Of a stretch of DNA of 36,108 nucleotides, positions 28,025-35,522 are shown one piece after another. Each line of letters begins with the position of its first letter. Positions within the stretch are counted from its first letter, which is position 1. A model generated the notes under the pieces. It had not been told where the DNA came from, did not search any database, and saw only the letters and a list, made by a program, of their open reading frames with translations. Source of the stretch: a virus; IMG/VR virus record IMGVR_UViG_3300038435_000085, positions 1-36,108 of that record; one strand, 5' to 3'. Made by a program: the position numbers and the translations under genes.

Positions 28025-29573
28025 TATCAAGCTGCGAGACATACGGGAATGGCAAGCCTTCTGCGAACAAGTGCAGAACAGCACCGGCATAGCCCCAAAC
28101 GAGTTGCCCGAAACAAAACGCCTGCGAATCGTCCGGGCCCTCAAAGAATACAACTACTTCGTCAAAACCTACTTCCCCCTCTATGCCGATGCCGACTGTG
28201 GCTACTTCCATATAGAAGCCGCCAACGCCATCGCCAAAGACCCAAACATCCTTGCCGTCCTCGAATGGCCCCGCGAACATGCCAAATCCGTCCATGCCAA
28301 TATCATCATACCACTCTGGCTCATCGCCAAAAAAGAAATGACAGGCATGATCCTCATGGGCAAAAATGGCGATGACGCCAAAAACCTCCTTGCCGACGTA
28401 CAGGCACAGCTTCAGTTCAACAACCTTTTTGGAGCCGACTTTGGCGATCAGTACAACTCCGGCTCATGGGTCGAAGGAGATTTTACAACCAAATCAGGCA
28501 TCCGGTTCCTCGGCATAGGGCGAGATCAGTCTCCCCGTGGTGCTCGTAAAAACGAGAAACGACCAAACTATGCCGTCATAGACGATATAGACGACGACAT
28601 AATCGTACAGAATCCACGCCGCGTAAAAGAAATCATCGAGCGTATATTCGGGGCCCTCTACTTTGCCCTATCCATCAAAGGAGCCCGCATGGTTGTAGCT
28701 GGCAACCGTATCCATCACAACTCGGTGCTCGCCAATATCGTCGGCGACACCAAACCCACACAACCCAAGCGGCCCGGCATCTATCACTCCAAAGTGTTCG
28801 CCACCGAAAGCCGTCACGGAATCAAAGCCACCATCGCCGAAGGAGGCACACCCGCATGGAAAGAGCGGTACACCATCGGCGAACTCGAACGCAAAATAAT
28901 CAAAGCAGGTCGCATCGTCTCCGACCGCGAATTCTATCACAACTGCACCATCGAAGGCAGCATTTTCACCGACGACCTTATCCGGTTCAAGCCCCGTCGC
29001 AAATGGCATTTCTACAATGTCATCATCGGGTATTTCGACCCTTCTTTCGAAAACAAAGTCACGTCCGACTTCAAAGCAATCCGCGTATGGGGCCTCACCG
29101 GAAATGAACGCCACTGCCTCGGCAGCTTCGTCCGCCGAACAGAATTAACAACCTGCTTCCATTGGATGATCCAATACGAGAAATCCCTGCCACCCGGCAC
29201 CGGAATCATCTGGTATGTCGAAGAGCAATTTTTCAACCGGCCAATCCGCGACGCCCTCGAAGCAGTTCGAAGCCAAACCGGACACAACCTTCGAGTCATA
29301 GTTGACAAGCGTGACAAAGAAAACAAGTATGTCCGCATCGTCAAAATGGAACCACAGTATTCCCTCGGAAACGTCTTTTTCGATCAGGAACTCATTCACG
29401 ACCCCGACATGCAGGCAGGCAACGAACAACTCAAAGGTATCGAACCCGGCTACAAAAGCCCCGACGATGCCCCCGATGCCGACGAAGGAGCATGGCATTA
29501 TCTCGACATGCACATGCCATCCCACCAATTCAAACCCCTCATCGGTGTCAAAGACCACAAATCAATGTACTAA
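28017..29573 (+). CDS. terL: Terminase large subunit (Mu gp28-like)
   Basis: A 518-residue packaging motor. A Walker A-like WPREHAKS (84-91) is followed by a Walker B strand YAVIDDIDDD, and then a nuclease domain with GYFDPSFENKVTSDFKAIRVW. Like other Mu-type terminases the P-loop has Arg-Glu instead of the usual Gly pattern. The start is at 28017 (ATG), three codons after an alternative TTG, because it overlaps the small subunit stop by eight bases. It drives headful packaging of host-flanked phage DNA. Confidence 0.9.
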   Translation: MADIKLRDIREWQAFCEQVQNSTGIAPNELPETKRLRIVRALKEYNYFVKTYFPLYADADCGYFHIEAANAIAKDPNILAVLEWPREHAKSVHANIIIPLWLIAKKEMTGMILMGKNGDDAKNLLADVQAQLQFNNLFGADFGDQYNSGSWVEGDFTTKSGIRFLGIGRDQSPRGARKNEKRPNYAVIDDIDDDIIVQNPRRVKEIIERIFGALYFALSIKGARMVVAGNRIHHNSVLANIVGDTKPTQPKRPGIYHSKVFATESRHGIKATIAEGGTPAWKERYTIGELERKIIKAGRIVSDREFYHNCTIEGSIFTDDLIRFKPRRKWHFYNVIIGYFDPSFENKVTSDFKAIRVWGLTGNERHCLGSFVRRTELTTCFHWMIQYEKSLPPGTGIIWYVEEQFFNRPIRDALEAVRSQTGHNLRVIVDKRDKENKYVRIVKMEPQYSLGNVFFDQELIHDPDMQAGNEQLKGIEPGYKSPDDAPDADEGAWHYLDMHMPSHQFKPLIGVKDHKSMY

Positions 29574-29576
29574 ACT

Positions 29577-29744
29577 ATGAATCTAAACATGCACCTATCC
29601 ATCCTGAAGACATGGGGATTAAACCTGAGCGTAATCATGCTCGACTATATAGGAAATCTCAAAGACGGAATGACCATAATACTCCTTGGTCTCACAATGA
29701 TATTCACCCTGTACAGGATTAGAAACGAACGCAAAAAACAATGA
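29577..29744 (+). CDS. Small single-pass membrane protein
   Basis: A 55-residue open frame between terminase and the gp36-like gene. It starts three bases after the terminase stop codon. The first half is amphipathic (MNLNMHLSILKTWGLNL). One membrane helix, GMTIILLGLTMIFTLYRI, is followed by a basic end, RNERKKQ. Its location, good reading frame and the following family G repeat make it likely to be a gene. Its role is unknown. Confidence 0.6.
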   Translation: MNLNMHLSILKTWGLNLSVIMLDYIGNLKDGMTIILLGLTMIFTLYRIRNERKKQ

Positions 29745-29780
29745 ACCTATCAACCTATCAACTTATAAACCTATCAACCA
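29745..29780 (+). repeat. Family G tandem repeat before the gp36-like start
   Basis: cctatcaacctatcaac units leading directly into the start codon at 29782. Confidence 0.85.
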
Positions 29781-29781
29781 A

Positions 29782-30345
29782 ATGAGCTACATCCTTAAAC
29801 GCGACTACGATCACATCATCCGGGCAGAAGTCCGCCAGATGGTGCAGGGCAATAATGACTATACGCTGAATGCAGCCGAAGTCACCGCCATAGAAATAGC
29901 CTCCGGCTATCTACGCCAGAGGTACGACGTCGCCAAAATATTCGCCGACATCCCCTCAACCCTTCAACTTATCAACCTATCAACCCCCATCGTAGAAAAC
30001 GACTATTGCCACGATGCCAACGACAATATCTACAAAGCCCTGGTTGACGAAGCCAATCCGGCCCAACTCACCGACACCGACCAATGGACGTTGAGTGATC
30101 CGCGAAACAAAGCCCTGCTCCTTTGGGTCATAGACATTTGTGTCTATAACATCCACAGCAATCTGGCTCCGCAAAACATACCACAGCTTCGGCAGAATCG
30201 CTACGACGATGCAATGAAATGCCTCCGCGAGATTCAAAAAGAAACCATCACCCCCGATCTGCCACTACTCGTCACCGACGATGTAGAAGCAACTTCTGGC
30301 ACATACACCTTCTCACCCGACACTAAAGCAACAACCAAATGGTAA
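29782..30345 (+). CDS. Mu gp36-like head-tail connector protein (DUF1320)
   Basis: A 187-residue protein with MSYILKRDYDHIIRAEVRQMV, AAEVTAIEIASGYLRQRYDVAKIF and NRYDDAMKCLREIQK, characteristic of the gp36/DUF1320 family that works at the head-tail joint. Residues PSTLQLINLSTP in the middle are encoded by a family G repeat (29955-29986) inserted in frame. The stop codon overlaps the portal start. Confidence 0.75.
   Translation: MSYILKRDYDHIIRAEVRQMVQGNNDYTLNAAEVTAIEIASGYLRQRYDVAKIFADIPSTLQLINLSTPIVENDYCHDANDNIYKALVDEANPAQLTDTDQWTLSDPRNKALLLWVIDICVYNIHSNLAPQNIPQLRQNRYDDAMKCLREIQKETITPDLPLLVTDDVEATSGTYTFSPDTKATTKW
29955..29986 (+). repeat. Family G repeat inside the gp36-like gene
   Basis: ctcaacccttcaacttatc and catcaacct-type units in frame. 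It is the only family G copy clearly within a coding region. Confidence 0.8.
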
Positions 30346-31784
30346 ACACACGCATAGGAAGAACATACGAACCATCGGCAGAAGACAAACAATCAGCCGA
30401 CCTATACCGAAAATTCAAAAAAGACCCCGTAGGCGTCTTCTCAGCCATCGTGCGTAACCAGCACAGTCAGTATAATAAAGAAATACTCACATGGAAGACC
30501 GCACGAATGGAAGCCGAAAACATCTGGCGGCCACGCCGCACCACGCTGTACGATCTGTATGACGACATCATGCTCGACGGCTACATACACGGCATCATCG
30601 AGAACAAACGCAAGCTCAAAGTAGCCAACAAGCCTTATCGTATTGTCAACGCCGACGGCGACGAAAACAAAGAAGCAACCCAACTCATCCGAACCAAATG
30701 GTTCACCGACTTCATCAAGTCAGCCCTCGACAGCCGCTTCTATGGCCACAGCCTCATCTATCTCAATGAGTTTGATGCTGCAACCCGCCGCTTCAAATCC
30801 ATCGAAACCGTCTATCGCAAACACGTTTTGCCTTGGGCAAACAAATGGATCAAACAAGAGCAGGACGAAGAAAAAGACGGCATAGACTATACACAGGCCC
30901 CATATCTGCAATACATGATCCCCGTCGGCGACACCGACAATCTCGGCCTGCTCAATCAGGCAGCACCGCTCTATATCCTCAAAAAACACTCCTGGCAAAG
31001 CTGGGACGAATTCGAAGAAATATTCGGAATCCCGATCCGCGTCGCCAAAGTAGCCAGCGGCGACCCCAAAGTGCGGGCCGAAGTTGCCGGTTGGCTCAAA
31101 TCTATGGGATCAGCGTCTTATGCCATGTTTCCGCCCGAAGCCGAACTCGAAATAACCGCCAACTCCCAAACCGACAGCTTCAACGTTTTTAACATGAAAC
31201 GCAAAGCCGCCAACGAAGAACTCGAAGTCCTTCTCATGGGCGTCCGCAACGTCTCCGAAAGCAGCGGCACCTACGGCAAGCAGCGGGCAATCCTCGAAGA
31301 GCAGGACGAAGTAGAAGAAGACGACAAGAAATTTATCCTAAACCTCGTCAACGACGAGTTGCTTCCCCGCCTCCGTGCTCATGGCTATCCAATACCCGAT
31401 GACAACCTCTTCGATTGGGAAGATGTAGATTGGGGCGATCCAGTCGAGAAAATGGTCATATACCAAAGCCTTCAGGCAATGGGTTACAAACTCGACAGCC
31501 AGCAGATCAGTGCCGACCTCGGCGTCAACATACTCGGCGAAATGACCGCCGAAGAAATGGCCGTCAAAAAAGGTGTCACCCCCGGTAGTCAGGGTGGTAG
31601 TTCCCTGAGCGGAGCCGAAGGGAAGAAAGATAAAGGGGGTAAAGCCAAAAAACCAACACAAGAGCCCTCCACCGCACCCCGCAAACCAACCGCTTCCGGG
31701 AGCGATGGCCGTCACCCTGAACTTGTTTCAGGGCCTGCACCCTCGTTATTAATGGACTTATACTTCAACAAGCACCGCAATTAA
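30339..31784 (+). CDS. Portal protein (DUF935, Mu gp29-like)
   Basis: A 481-residue protein of the Mu portal family: LYDDIMLDGYIHGIIENKRKLKV (about 68-90), FIKSALDSRFYGHSLIYLNEFD, KKHSWQSWDEFEEIFGIPIRVAK, AMFPPEAELEIT, and a C-terminal part rich in Lys/Gly/Ser. It forms the ring through which DNA enters the head. The extreme C-terminus (from about 425) is full of repeat-derived text: a family A element gives SLSGAEGK and a family C element gives GRHPELVSGP. The original C-terminus was probably altered there. Confidence 0.85.
   Translation: MVNTRIGRTYEPSAEDKQSADLYRKFKKDPVGVFSAIVRNQHSQYNKEILTWKTARMEAENIWRPRRTTLYDLYDDIMLDGYIHGIIENKRKLKVANKPYRIVNADGDENKEATQLIRTKWFTDFIKSALDSRFYGHSLIYLNEFDAATRRFKSIETVYRKHVLPWANKWIKQEQDEEKDGIDYTQAPYLQYMIPVGDTDNLGLLNQAAPLYILKKHSWQSWDEFEEIFGIPIRVAKVASGDPKVRAEVAGWLKSMGSASYAMFPPEAELEITANSQTDSFNVFNMKRKAANEELEVLLMGVRNVSESSGTYGKQRAILEEQDEVEEDDKKFILNLVNDELLPRLRAHGYPIPDDNLFDWEDVDWGDPVEKMVIYQSLQAMGYKLDSQQISADLGVNILGEMTAEEMAVKKGVTPGSQGGSSLSGAEGKKDKGGKAKKPTQEPSTAPRKPTASGSDGRHPELVSGPAPSLLMDLYFNKHRN
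31601..31624 (+). repeat. Family A variant in the portal C-terminus
   Basis: Arms TTCCCT/AGGGAA around TGAGCGGAGCCGA, in frame. Confidence 0.85.
31711..31737 (+). repeat. Family C element in the portal C-terminus
   Basis: CCCTGA/TCAGGG arms, in frame. Confidence 0.85.
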
Positions 31785-31786
31785 CA

Positions 31787-32599
31787 ATGTGCCAAATTTG
31801 CAACGATATAGTCAACTCCCCCTGGGCAGAAGCCGAGTACACAAAAATACTCCGGCAAAACAACAGCCTGTCCGAGTTTATCAAGCAACTAAGCAAGGCC
31901 AATTCCCCCCTTATTGAGGGGGGCCGAGGGGGGTTGCACCTTCTCACCGTCCAGCTAACATACCACCGCCTGCTCGACACCTTCACCAACGATGGCAAAT
32001 CCCCACTTATTGAGGGGGGCAGGGGGGTGTCACTCAAACAAAACCTCTTCACCTTCGCCGCCGCCAAAAACGCCAACTACATCAAAACCGCTTTAGTCAC
32101 CCTAAACTCGTTTCAGGGCCTCCAGCAGGTAGCCGAAGAAAAAGCCCTCCATAAACTATACTACCGCCAATTTCAGGAAGTAGAAGCCGAGCACGTCAGG
32201 CAGGTAGCCCAGGCATGGCAAAATTGGGCCGACATCGAGCGATTTCCCAATGCCAGCAAATACCTAACCTACCACACCGCAGGCGACGACCGGGTACGGC
32301 CACAACACGCCGCTTGGTCAGGCATCAACCTGTTGTCGTCAAACCCCTTTTGGAACACCCGCTACCCGCCCAATGGCTACAACTGCCGTTGCTGGGTCAC
32401 CTCCGATTTCGAACGTGCGGCGGGTCATGCTGAACTTGATTCAGCATCTCTTTCCAAATTGCCTAAACCCGATCCCGGCTTCGCCGTCAATTGGGGCAAA
32501 ACAAACTATGCCTTTCCACCCGAACACCCATATTTCAAAAATATGTCCCCAACACTTAAAAAAGAAATAGAACGACTATGGAACAACCAACCACAATAA
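31787..32599 (+). CDS. Mu gp30/F-like head morphogenesis protein with four in-frame elements
   Basis: A 270-residue protein of the F/gp30 family. The conserved C-terminal box is YHTAGDDRVRPQHAAWSG (about 163-180) with YPPNGYNCRCWV (about 194-205). It binds the portal and is needed for head assembly. Four palindromic elements sit in frame: two of family B (31901-31936, NSPLIEGGRGG; 31999-32031, KSPLIEGGRG) and two of family C (32096-32122, VTLNSFQGL; 32424-32450, HAELDSASL). All fall in the parts outside the conserved box. It is remarkable that the frame survives four times. Confidence 0.8.
   Translation: MCQICNDIVNSPWAEAEYTKILRQNNSLSEFIKQLSKANSPLIEGGRGGLHLLTVQLTYHRLLDTFTNDGKSPLIEGGRGVSLKQNLFTFAAAKNANYIKTALVTLNSFQGLQQVAEEKALHKLYYRQFQEVEAEHVRQVAQAWQNWADIERFPNASKYLTYHTAGDDRVRPQHAAWSGINLLSSNPFWNTRYPPNGYNCRCWVTSDFERAAGHAELDSASLSKLPKPDPGFAVNWGKTNYAFPPEHPYFKNMSPTLKKEIERLWNNQPQ
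31901..32031 (+). repeat. Two family B variants inside the gp30-like gene
   Basis: Copies at 31901-31936 and 31999-32031 with CCCC/GGGG arms around ttattga-like loops, both in frame. Confidence 0.85.
32096..32122 (+). repeat. Family C element inside the gp30-like gene
   Basis: CCCTAA/TCAGGG-like arms with one mismatch, in frame. Confidence 0.8.
32424..32450 (+). repeat. Second family C element inside the gp30-like gene
   Basis: TGCTGA/TCAGCA arms around acttgat, in frame. Confidence 0.85.
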
Positions 32600-32610
32600 A
32601 TACATACTTT

Positions 32611-32681
32611 GTCATGCTGACGAAGGAAGCATCTATAATGCTGGTGCGAGTTTTCAACTCGTACCCATCAACCCATAAACC
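32611..32681 (+). repeat. Family C, family D and family G elements before the tape measure gene
   Basis: Family C (32611-32635), family D (32640-32665), then atcaacccataaacc directly before the ATG at 32682. Confidence 0.85.
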
Positions 32682-34286
32682 ATGATACGCGGACTCGATT
32701 ACTACATAAACCTGCACGACCGGAGCTTCACCCGAAACATCACCAGAGCACAGGCCCAAACCGCCCGGCTCGATAGCATGTTCGCCGGACTAAGCACCCG
32801 CGTCGCCGGGGTCTTTGGGGCTTACCAGGCCGCCGCTTTTATCAAAAGCAGCACCGACACTTTCGCCCAACTCGAAGCCCTCGACGTGCGGCTCAAAACC
32901 GTCCACTCCACAACATCCGGTTATGTACAGGCAAACCGCAGTTTAAACGATATTATAACAAGGTTGAAACTACCCATCATAGAAACAACCGAAGGCTATA
33001 CCCGTATGGCAGCCGCCACACAAGGAACCAACCTCGAAGGGCAAAAGACCATAGACATCTTTCGCGGCATTTCTACCGCCGGTCGTGCCCTCAAATTAGA
33101 CCCCGTAATGGGAAATATCTTTTTATCTCTGGAGCAAATGCTCTCCAAAGGAACAGTCATGTCTCAGGAGCTTCGCCTTCAGTTGGGTAACGCCCTGCCC
33201 GGTGTCTTCCAGAGGGCCGCCGCCGCTATGGGTATGACCCAGAAACAATTCTCCAAACAAATGGAACTCGGCAACATCAAGTCTGCCGACTTTGTACCCA
33301 AGTTTGCAGCATACCTCGAAGAGTATTATAAAGACAAAATACCCGCCGCTCTTCAGGCCGTGCAGGCAAAAATGACCGAATCAAACAACGCAATCATCCG
33401 CAAAACTGCCGAGATAGGTGAGAAGGCAGCACCCGTGTATCTTAAATTTTTAGAGGTAAAACTAAAGCTGCTCGGCATCGTCGAGCGTTTGATGCCACTC
33501 CTCGAACGCTTTACCAATTTTTACGAGCGTCATTTCGATACCATCAACCGCATCGTTGGTGTCCTGGCTCTGCTCTGGCTTCGCACCAAAGCCCTCAACA
33601 TTGTGTCAATGCTATGGGCAGGCACCCTGCGAACAATCGGGCCCATTTACACAACAATGAGCAGAATATCCGCCGTTAGTATGTTATCGCAAACCAAAGG
33701 CATAGCCCTGTGGAAATCCTTTGCCCTATCATCAATTGGGCTTGTGGCCAAACGAATTGCCATACTCGGTATCGCTTGGGAGTTAATCAGTCATACACCC
33801 GAACAATGGACTAAGTATTTCAAATCAATGCTCGTTGATCTAAAAGCAATTGGTTTTTGGATAAAAGCCATCACAACCCTCGACACCAAAGCGATGGACA
33901 AGGCGATGGAGTATGGGAAAGATTTTGGCCACGTCCGACCTGACAATATGCTATTGACTGACGCCCAGAAGAAAGCGGCATCAAAAGCCAGTAGAAACGT
34001 AACATTCGATGAATTTAACGTCGCCGACTCAAAAGGGCGATATTATGATTCAATCGCCAAAAAGTTTGTCAAAAGAGCAGATGAGGGTGGATCAGGGTCT
34101 GGGTCTGGTACTGACACCGAACCAGTCACTGTATCCGCCGGTCGCTCTGTCCGCAACATATCCGTAGTGGTAAACAATAAAATAGAAGTAACCACTACCA
34201 CCATCAAAGAAGCTGGCATACAGGTAGCCCGCACCCTGCAAGACCAACTAAACCGTGCCGTCCTCGATTTCGAGGCAGCATTATAA
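32682..34286 (+). CDS. Tail tape measure protein
   Basis: A 534-residue protein. The N-terminal 250 residues look like the tape measure N-terminal domain: TFAQLEALDVRLKTVHSTTSGY, AAATQGTNLEGQKTIDIFRGIS, LSLEQMLSKGTVMSQELRLQLGNALPG. Two or three hydrophobic helices lie at about 290-320 (VGVLALLWLRTKALNIVSMLWA) and 350-370 (IGLVAKRIAILGIAWELI). It should set tail length; at about 1.5 angstrom per residue this means a tail near 80 nm. Its place in the rightward operon, away from the sheath, tube and chaperone genes, is unusual. Confidence 0.8.
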   Translation: MIRGLDYYINLHDRSFTRNITRAQAQTARLDSMFAGLSTRVAGVFGAYQAAAFIKSSTDTFAQLEALDVRLKTVHSTTSGYVQANRSLNDIITRLKLPIIETTEGYTRMAAATQGTNLEGQKTIDIFRGISTAGRALKLDPVMGNIFLSLEQMLSKGTVMSQELRLQLGNALPGVFQRAAAAMGMTQKQFSKQMELGNIKSADFVPKFAAYLEEYYKDKIPAALQAVQAKMTESNNAIIRKTAEIGEKAAPVYLKFLEVKLKLLGIVERLMPLLERFTNFYERHFDTINRIVGVLALLWLRTKALNIVSMLWAGTLRTIGPIYTTMSRISAVSMLSQTKGIALWKSFALSSIGLVAKRIAILGIAWELISHTPEQWTKYFKSMLVDLKAIGFWIKAITTLDTKAMDKAMEYGKDFGHVRPDNMLLTDAQKKAASKASRNVTFDEFNVADSKGRYYDSIAKKFVKRADEGGSGSGSGTDTEPVTVSAGRSVRNISVVVNNKIEVTTTTIKEAGIQVARTLQDQLNRAVLDFEAAL

Positions 34287-34301
34287 TTTGTCATCCCCTT
34301 T

Positions 34302-34338
34302 GTTTCCCCCCTTTTTAGGGGAGATTAAGGGGGGTGTA
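34302..34338 (+). repeat. Family B variant between tape measure and gpG-like genes
   Basis: tgtttcccccctttttagg hairpin with the gagattaaggggggtgt tail. Confidence 0.8.
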
Positions 34339-34349
34339 AAAGCGTCTAA

Positions 34350-34916
34350 ATGAATAACGAAGCCCACAAACTCGCCGAAGTGCGAATCAACTTCCAACGG
34401 GGCCTGCCCCGTGCCGCCGAAGACATCAGCTATGTAGCCGAGCAGTTCTTCCGTCGCAGCTTTGCCCTGCATGGCTCCCTCAATGGCGGCCTGCACCCTT
34501 GGAAGCAGCGGGCCTTTGAGTTTCCGGGGCCCAAACGGGCTATACTCATCAAACGCGGCAGATTGAGAGACAGTGTTCGTCGCTCAGTTGTCGGCAATGT
34601 AGCCCATATAAAAAGCAACGAACCTTATTCCGAGATACACAATGAAGGGGGGCAAATACCCATAACCCCTAAAATGCGGCGTTTCTTCTGGGCCATGTAC
34701 TACCAGGCAACCAAAGGGATGACCCGCACAAAAAAGGGTTCCCTCAGCAAATCAGCCGCAAACCTTAAACTGAGCCAGACAGCACAGATATGGCGAAACC
34801 TCGCCCTCACAAAGAAAACACATTTCACTATGCCACCACGCCCATTCATGTACCATAGTATAGAGTTAATGGGCAAAATAGACCGATACATCACCAAATT
34901 TATTCGCACCCTGTAA
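34350..34916 (+). CDS. Phage virion morphogenesis protein (Mu gpG-like)
   Basis: A 188-residue protein of the gpG / tail-completion family: LAEVRINFQRGLPRAAEDISYVAEQFFRRSF, the conserved KRAILIKRGRLRDSVRR (about 60-76), and PPRPFMYHS near the end. In Mu it is a virion morphogenesis protein acting in tail completion. It is expressed with the tape measure gene upstream. A Lys/Ser-rich loop (RTKKGSLSKS) is present at about 125-134. Confidence 0.8.
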   Translation: MNNEAHKLAEVRINFQRGLPRAAEDISYVAEQFFRRSFALHGSLNGGLHPWKQRAFEFPGPKRAILIKRGRLRDSVRRSVVGNVAHIKSNEPYSEIHNEGGQIPITPKMRRFFWAMYYQATKGMTRTKKGSLSKSAANLKLSQTAQIWRNLALTKKTHFTMPPRPFMYHSIELMGKIDRYITKFIRTL

Positions 34917-34953
34917 ATCTATCAACTTATCAACCCATAAACCTATCAACCAG
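34917..34953 (+). repeat. Family G tandem repeat
   Basis: atcaacttatcaacccataa and further units leading into the start codon at 34956. Confidence 0.85.
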
Positions 34954-34955
34954 TT

Positions 34956-35522
34956 ATGAGCGTCAAAAAAACAACATACCTCGAACTAATCGCCGCACTT
35001 CGCGAAGTGCCTGGCATCATGTATCTCGATAAAGATTTTGGCCAGATAGAAGGGGTTGGCCCCGGTAGCGGCCCTGTTTTCCCTATGCCTGCCATATTTA
35101 TAAGTTTCGGCAACGCACCCCGCCAGCACATAAGCGGCGGCCTTGTGCAGGCTCAGCAAACCATTCGCTTCCGCGTGTGCTACGAGAATTACGCCGACAG
35201 CTTCGAAGGGTCACAAGATCAGGAATCCGCAATTGCCTATTTCGATTTTATGGAAGATGTTATGCAGGCCTTAACAGGATTAAGTGGTACACACTTCACC
35301 AGCCTGCAACCAGTTAATGACGAGGAAGATGTAGAGCACAAGAACTATATAGTCACCATCTTACAATTCGGCACCGTCCTTACCGACGAAAGCACAACCA
35401 CAGCCGGACGCGGCACCACAAAAGATATAACCCTTTCCGATGCCAAACTCACCGTCGAGCGTAAAGACGAACTCACCGAGCCAGACGTCAACTTTATCAC
35501 CGACTTTCTAACCCCAACCTAA
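34956..35522 (+). CDS. gp37-like tail terminator / connector protein
   Basis: A 188-residue protein with YLELIAALREVPGIMYLDKDFGQIEG, FPMPAIFISFGNAP, GLVQAQQTIRFRVCYENY and FDFMEDVMQALTGLSGTHF. This resembles the small tail terminator/head-tail proteins (gp37, DUF1834-like) of Mu-type phages. It is the last gene of the rightward operon. The exact family name is not certain. Confidence 0.65.
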   Translation: MSVKKTTYLELIAALREVPGIMYLDKDFGQIEGVGPGSGPVFPMPAIFISFGNAPRQHISGGLVQAQQTIRFRVCYENYADSFEGSQDQESAIAYFDFMEDVMQALTGLSGTHFTSLQPVNDEEDVEHKNYIVTILQFGTVLTDESTTTAGRGTTKDITLSDAKLTVERKDELTEPDVNFITDFLTPT

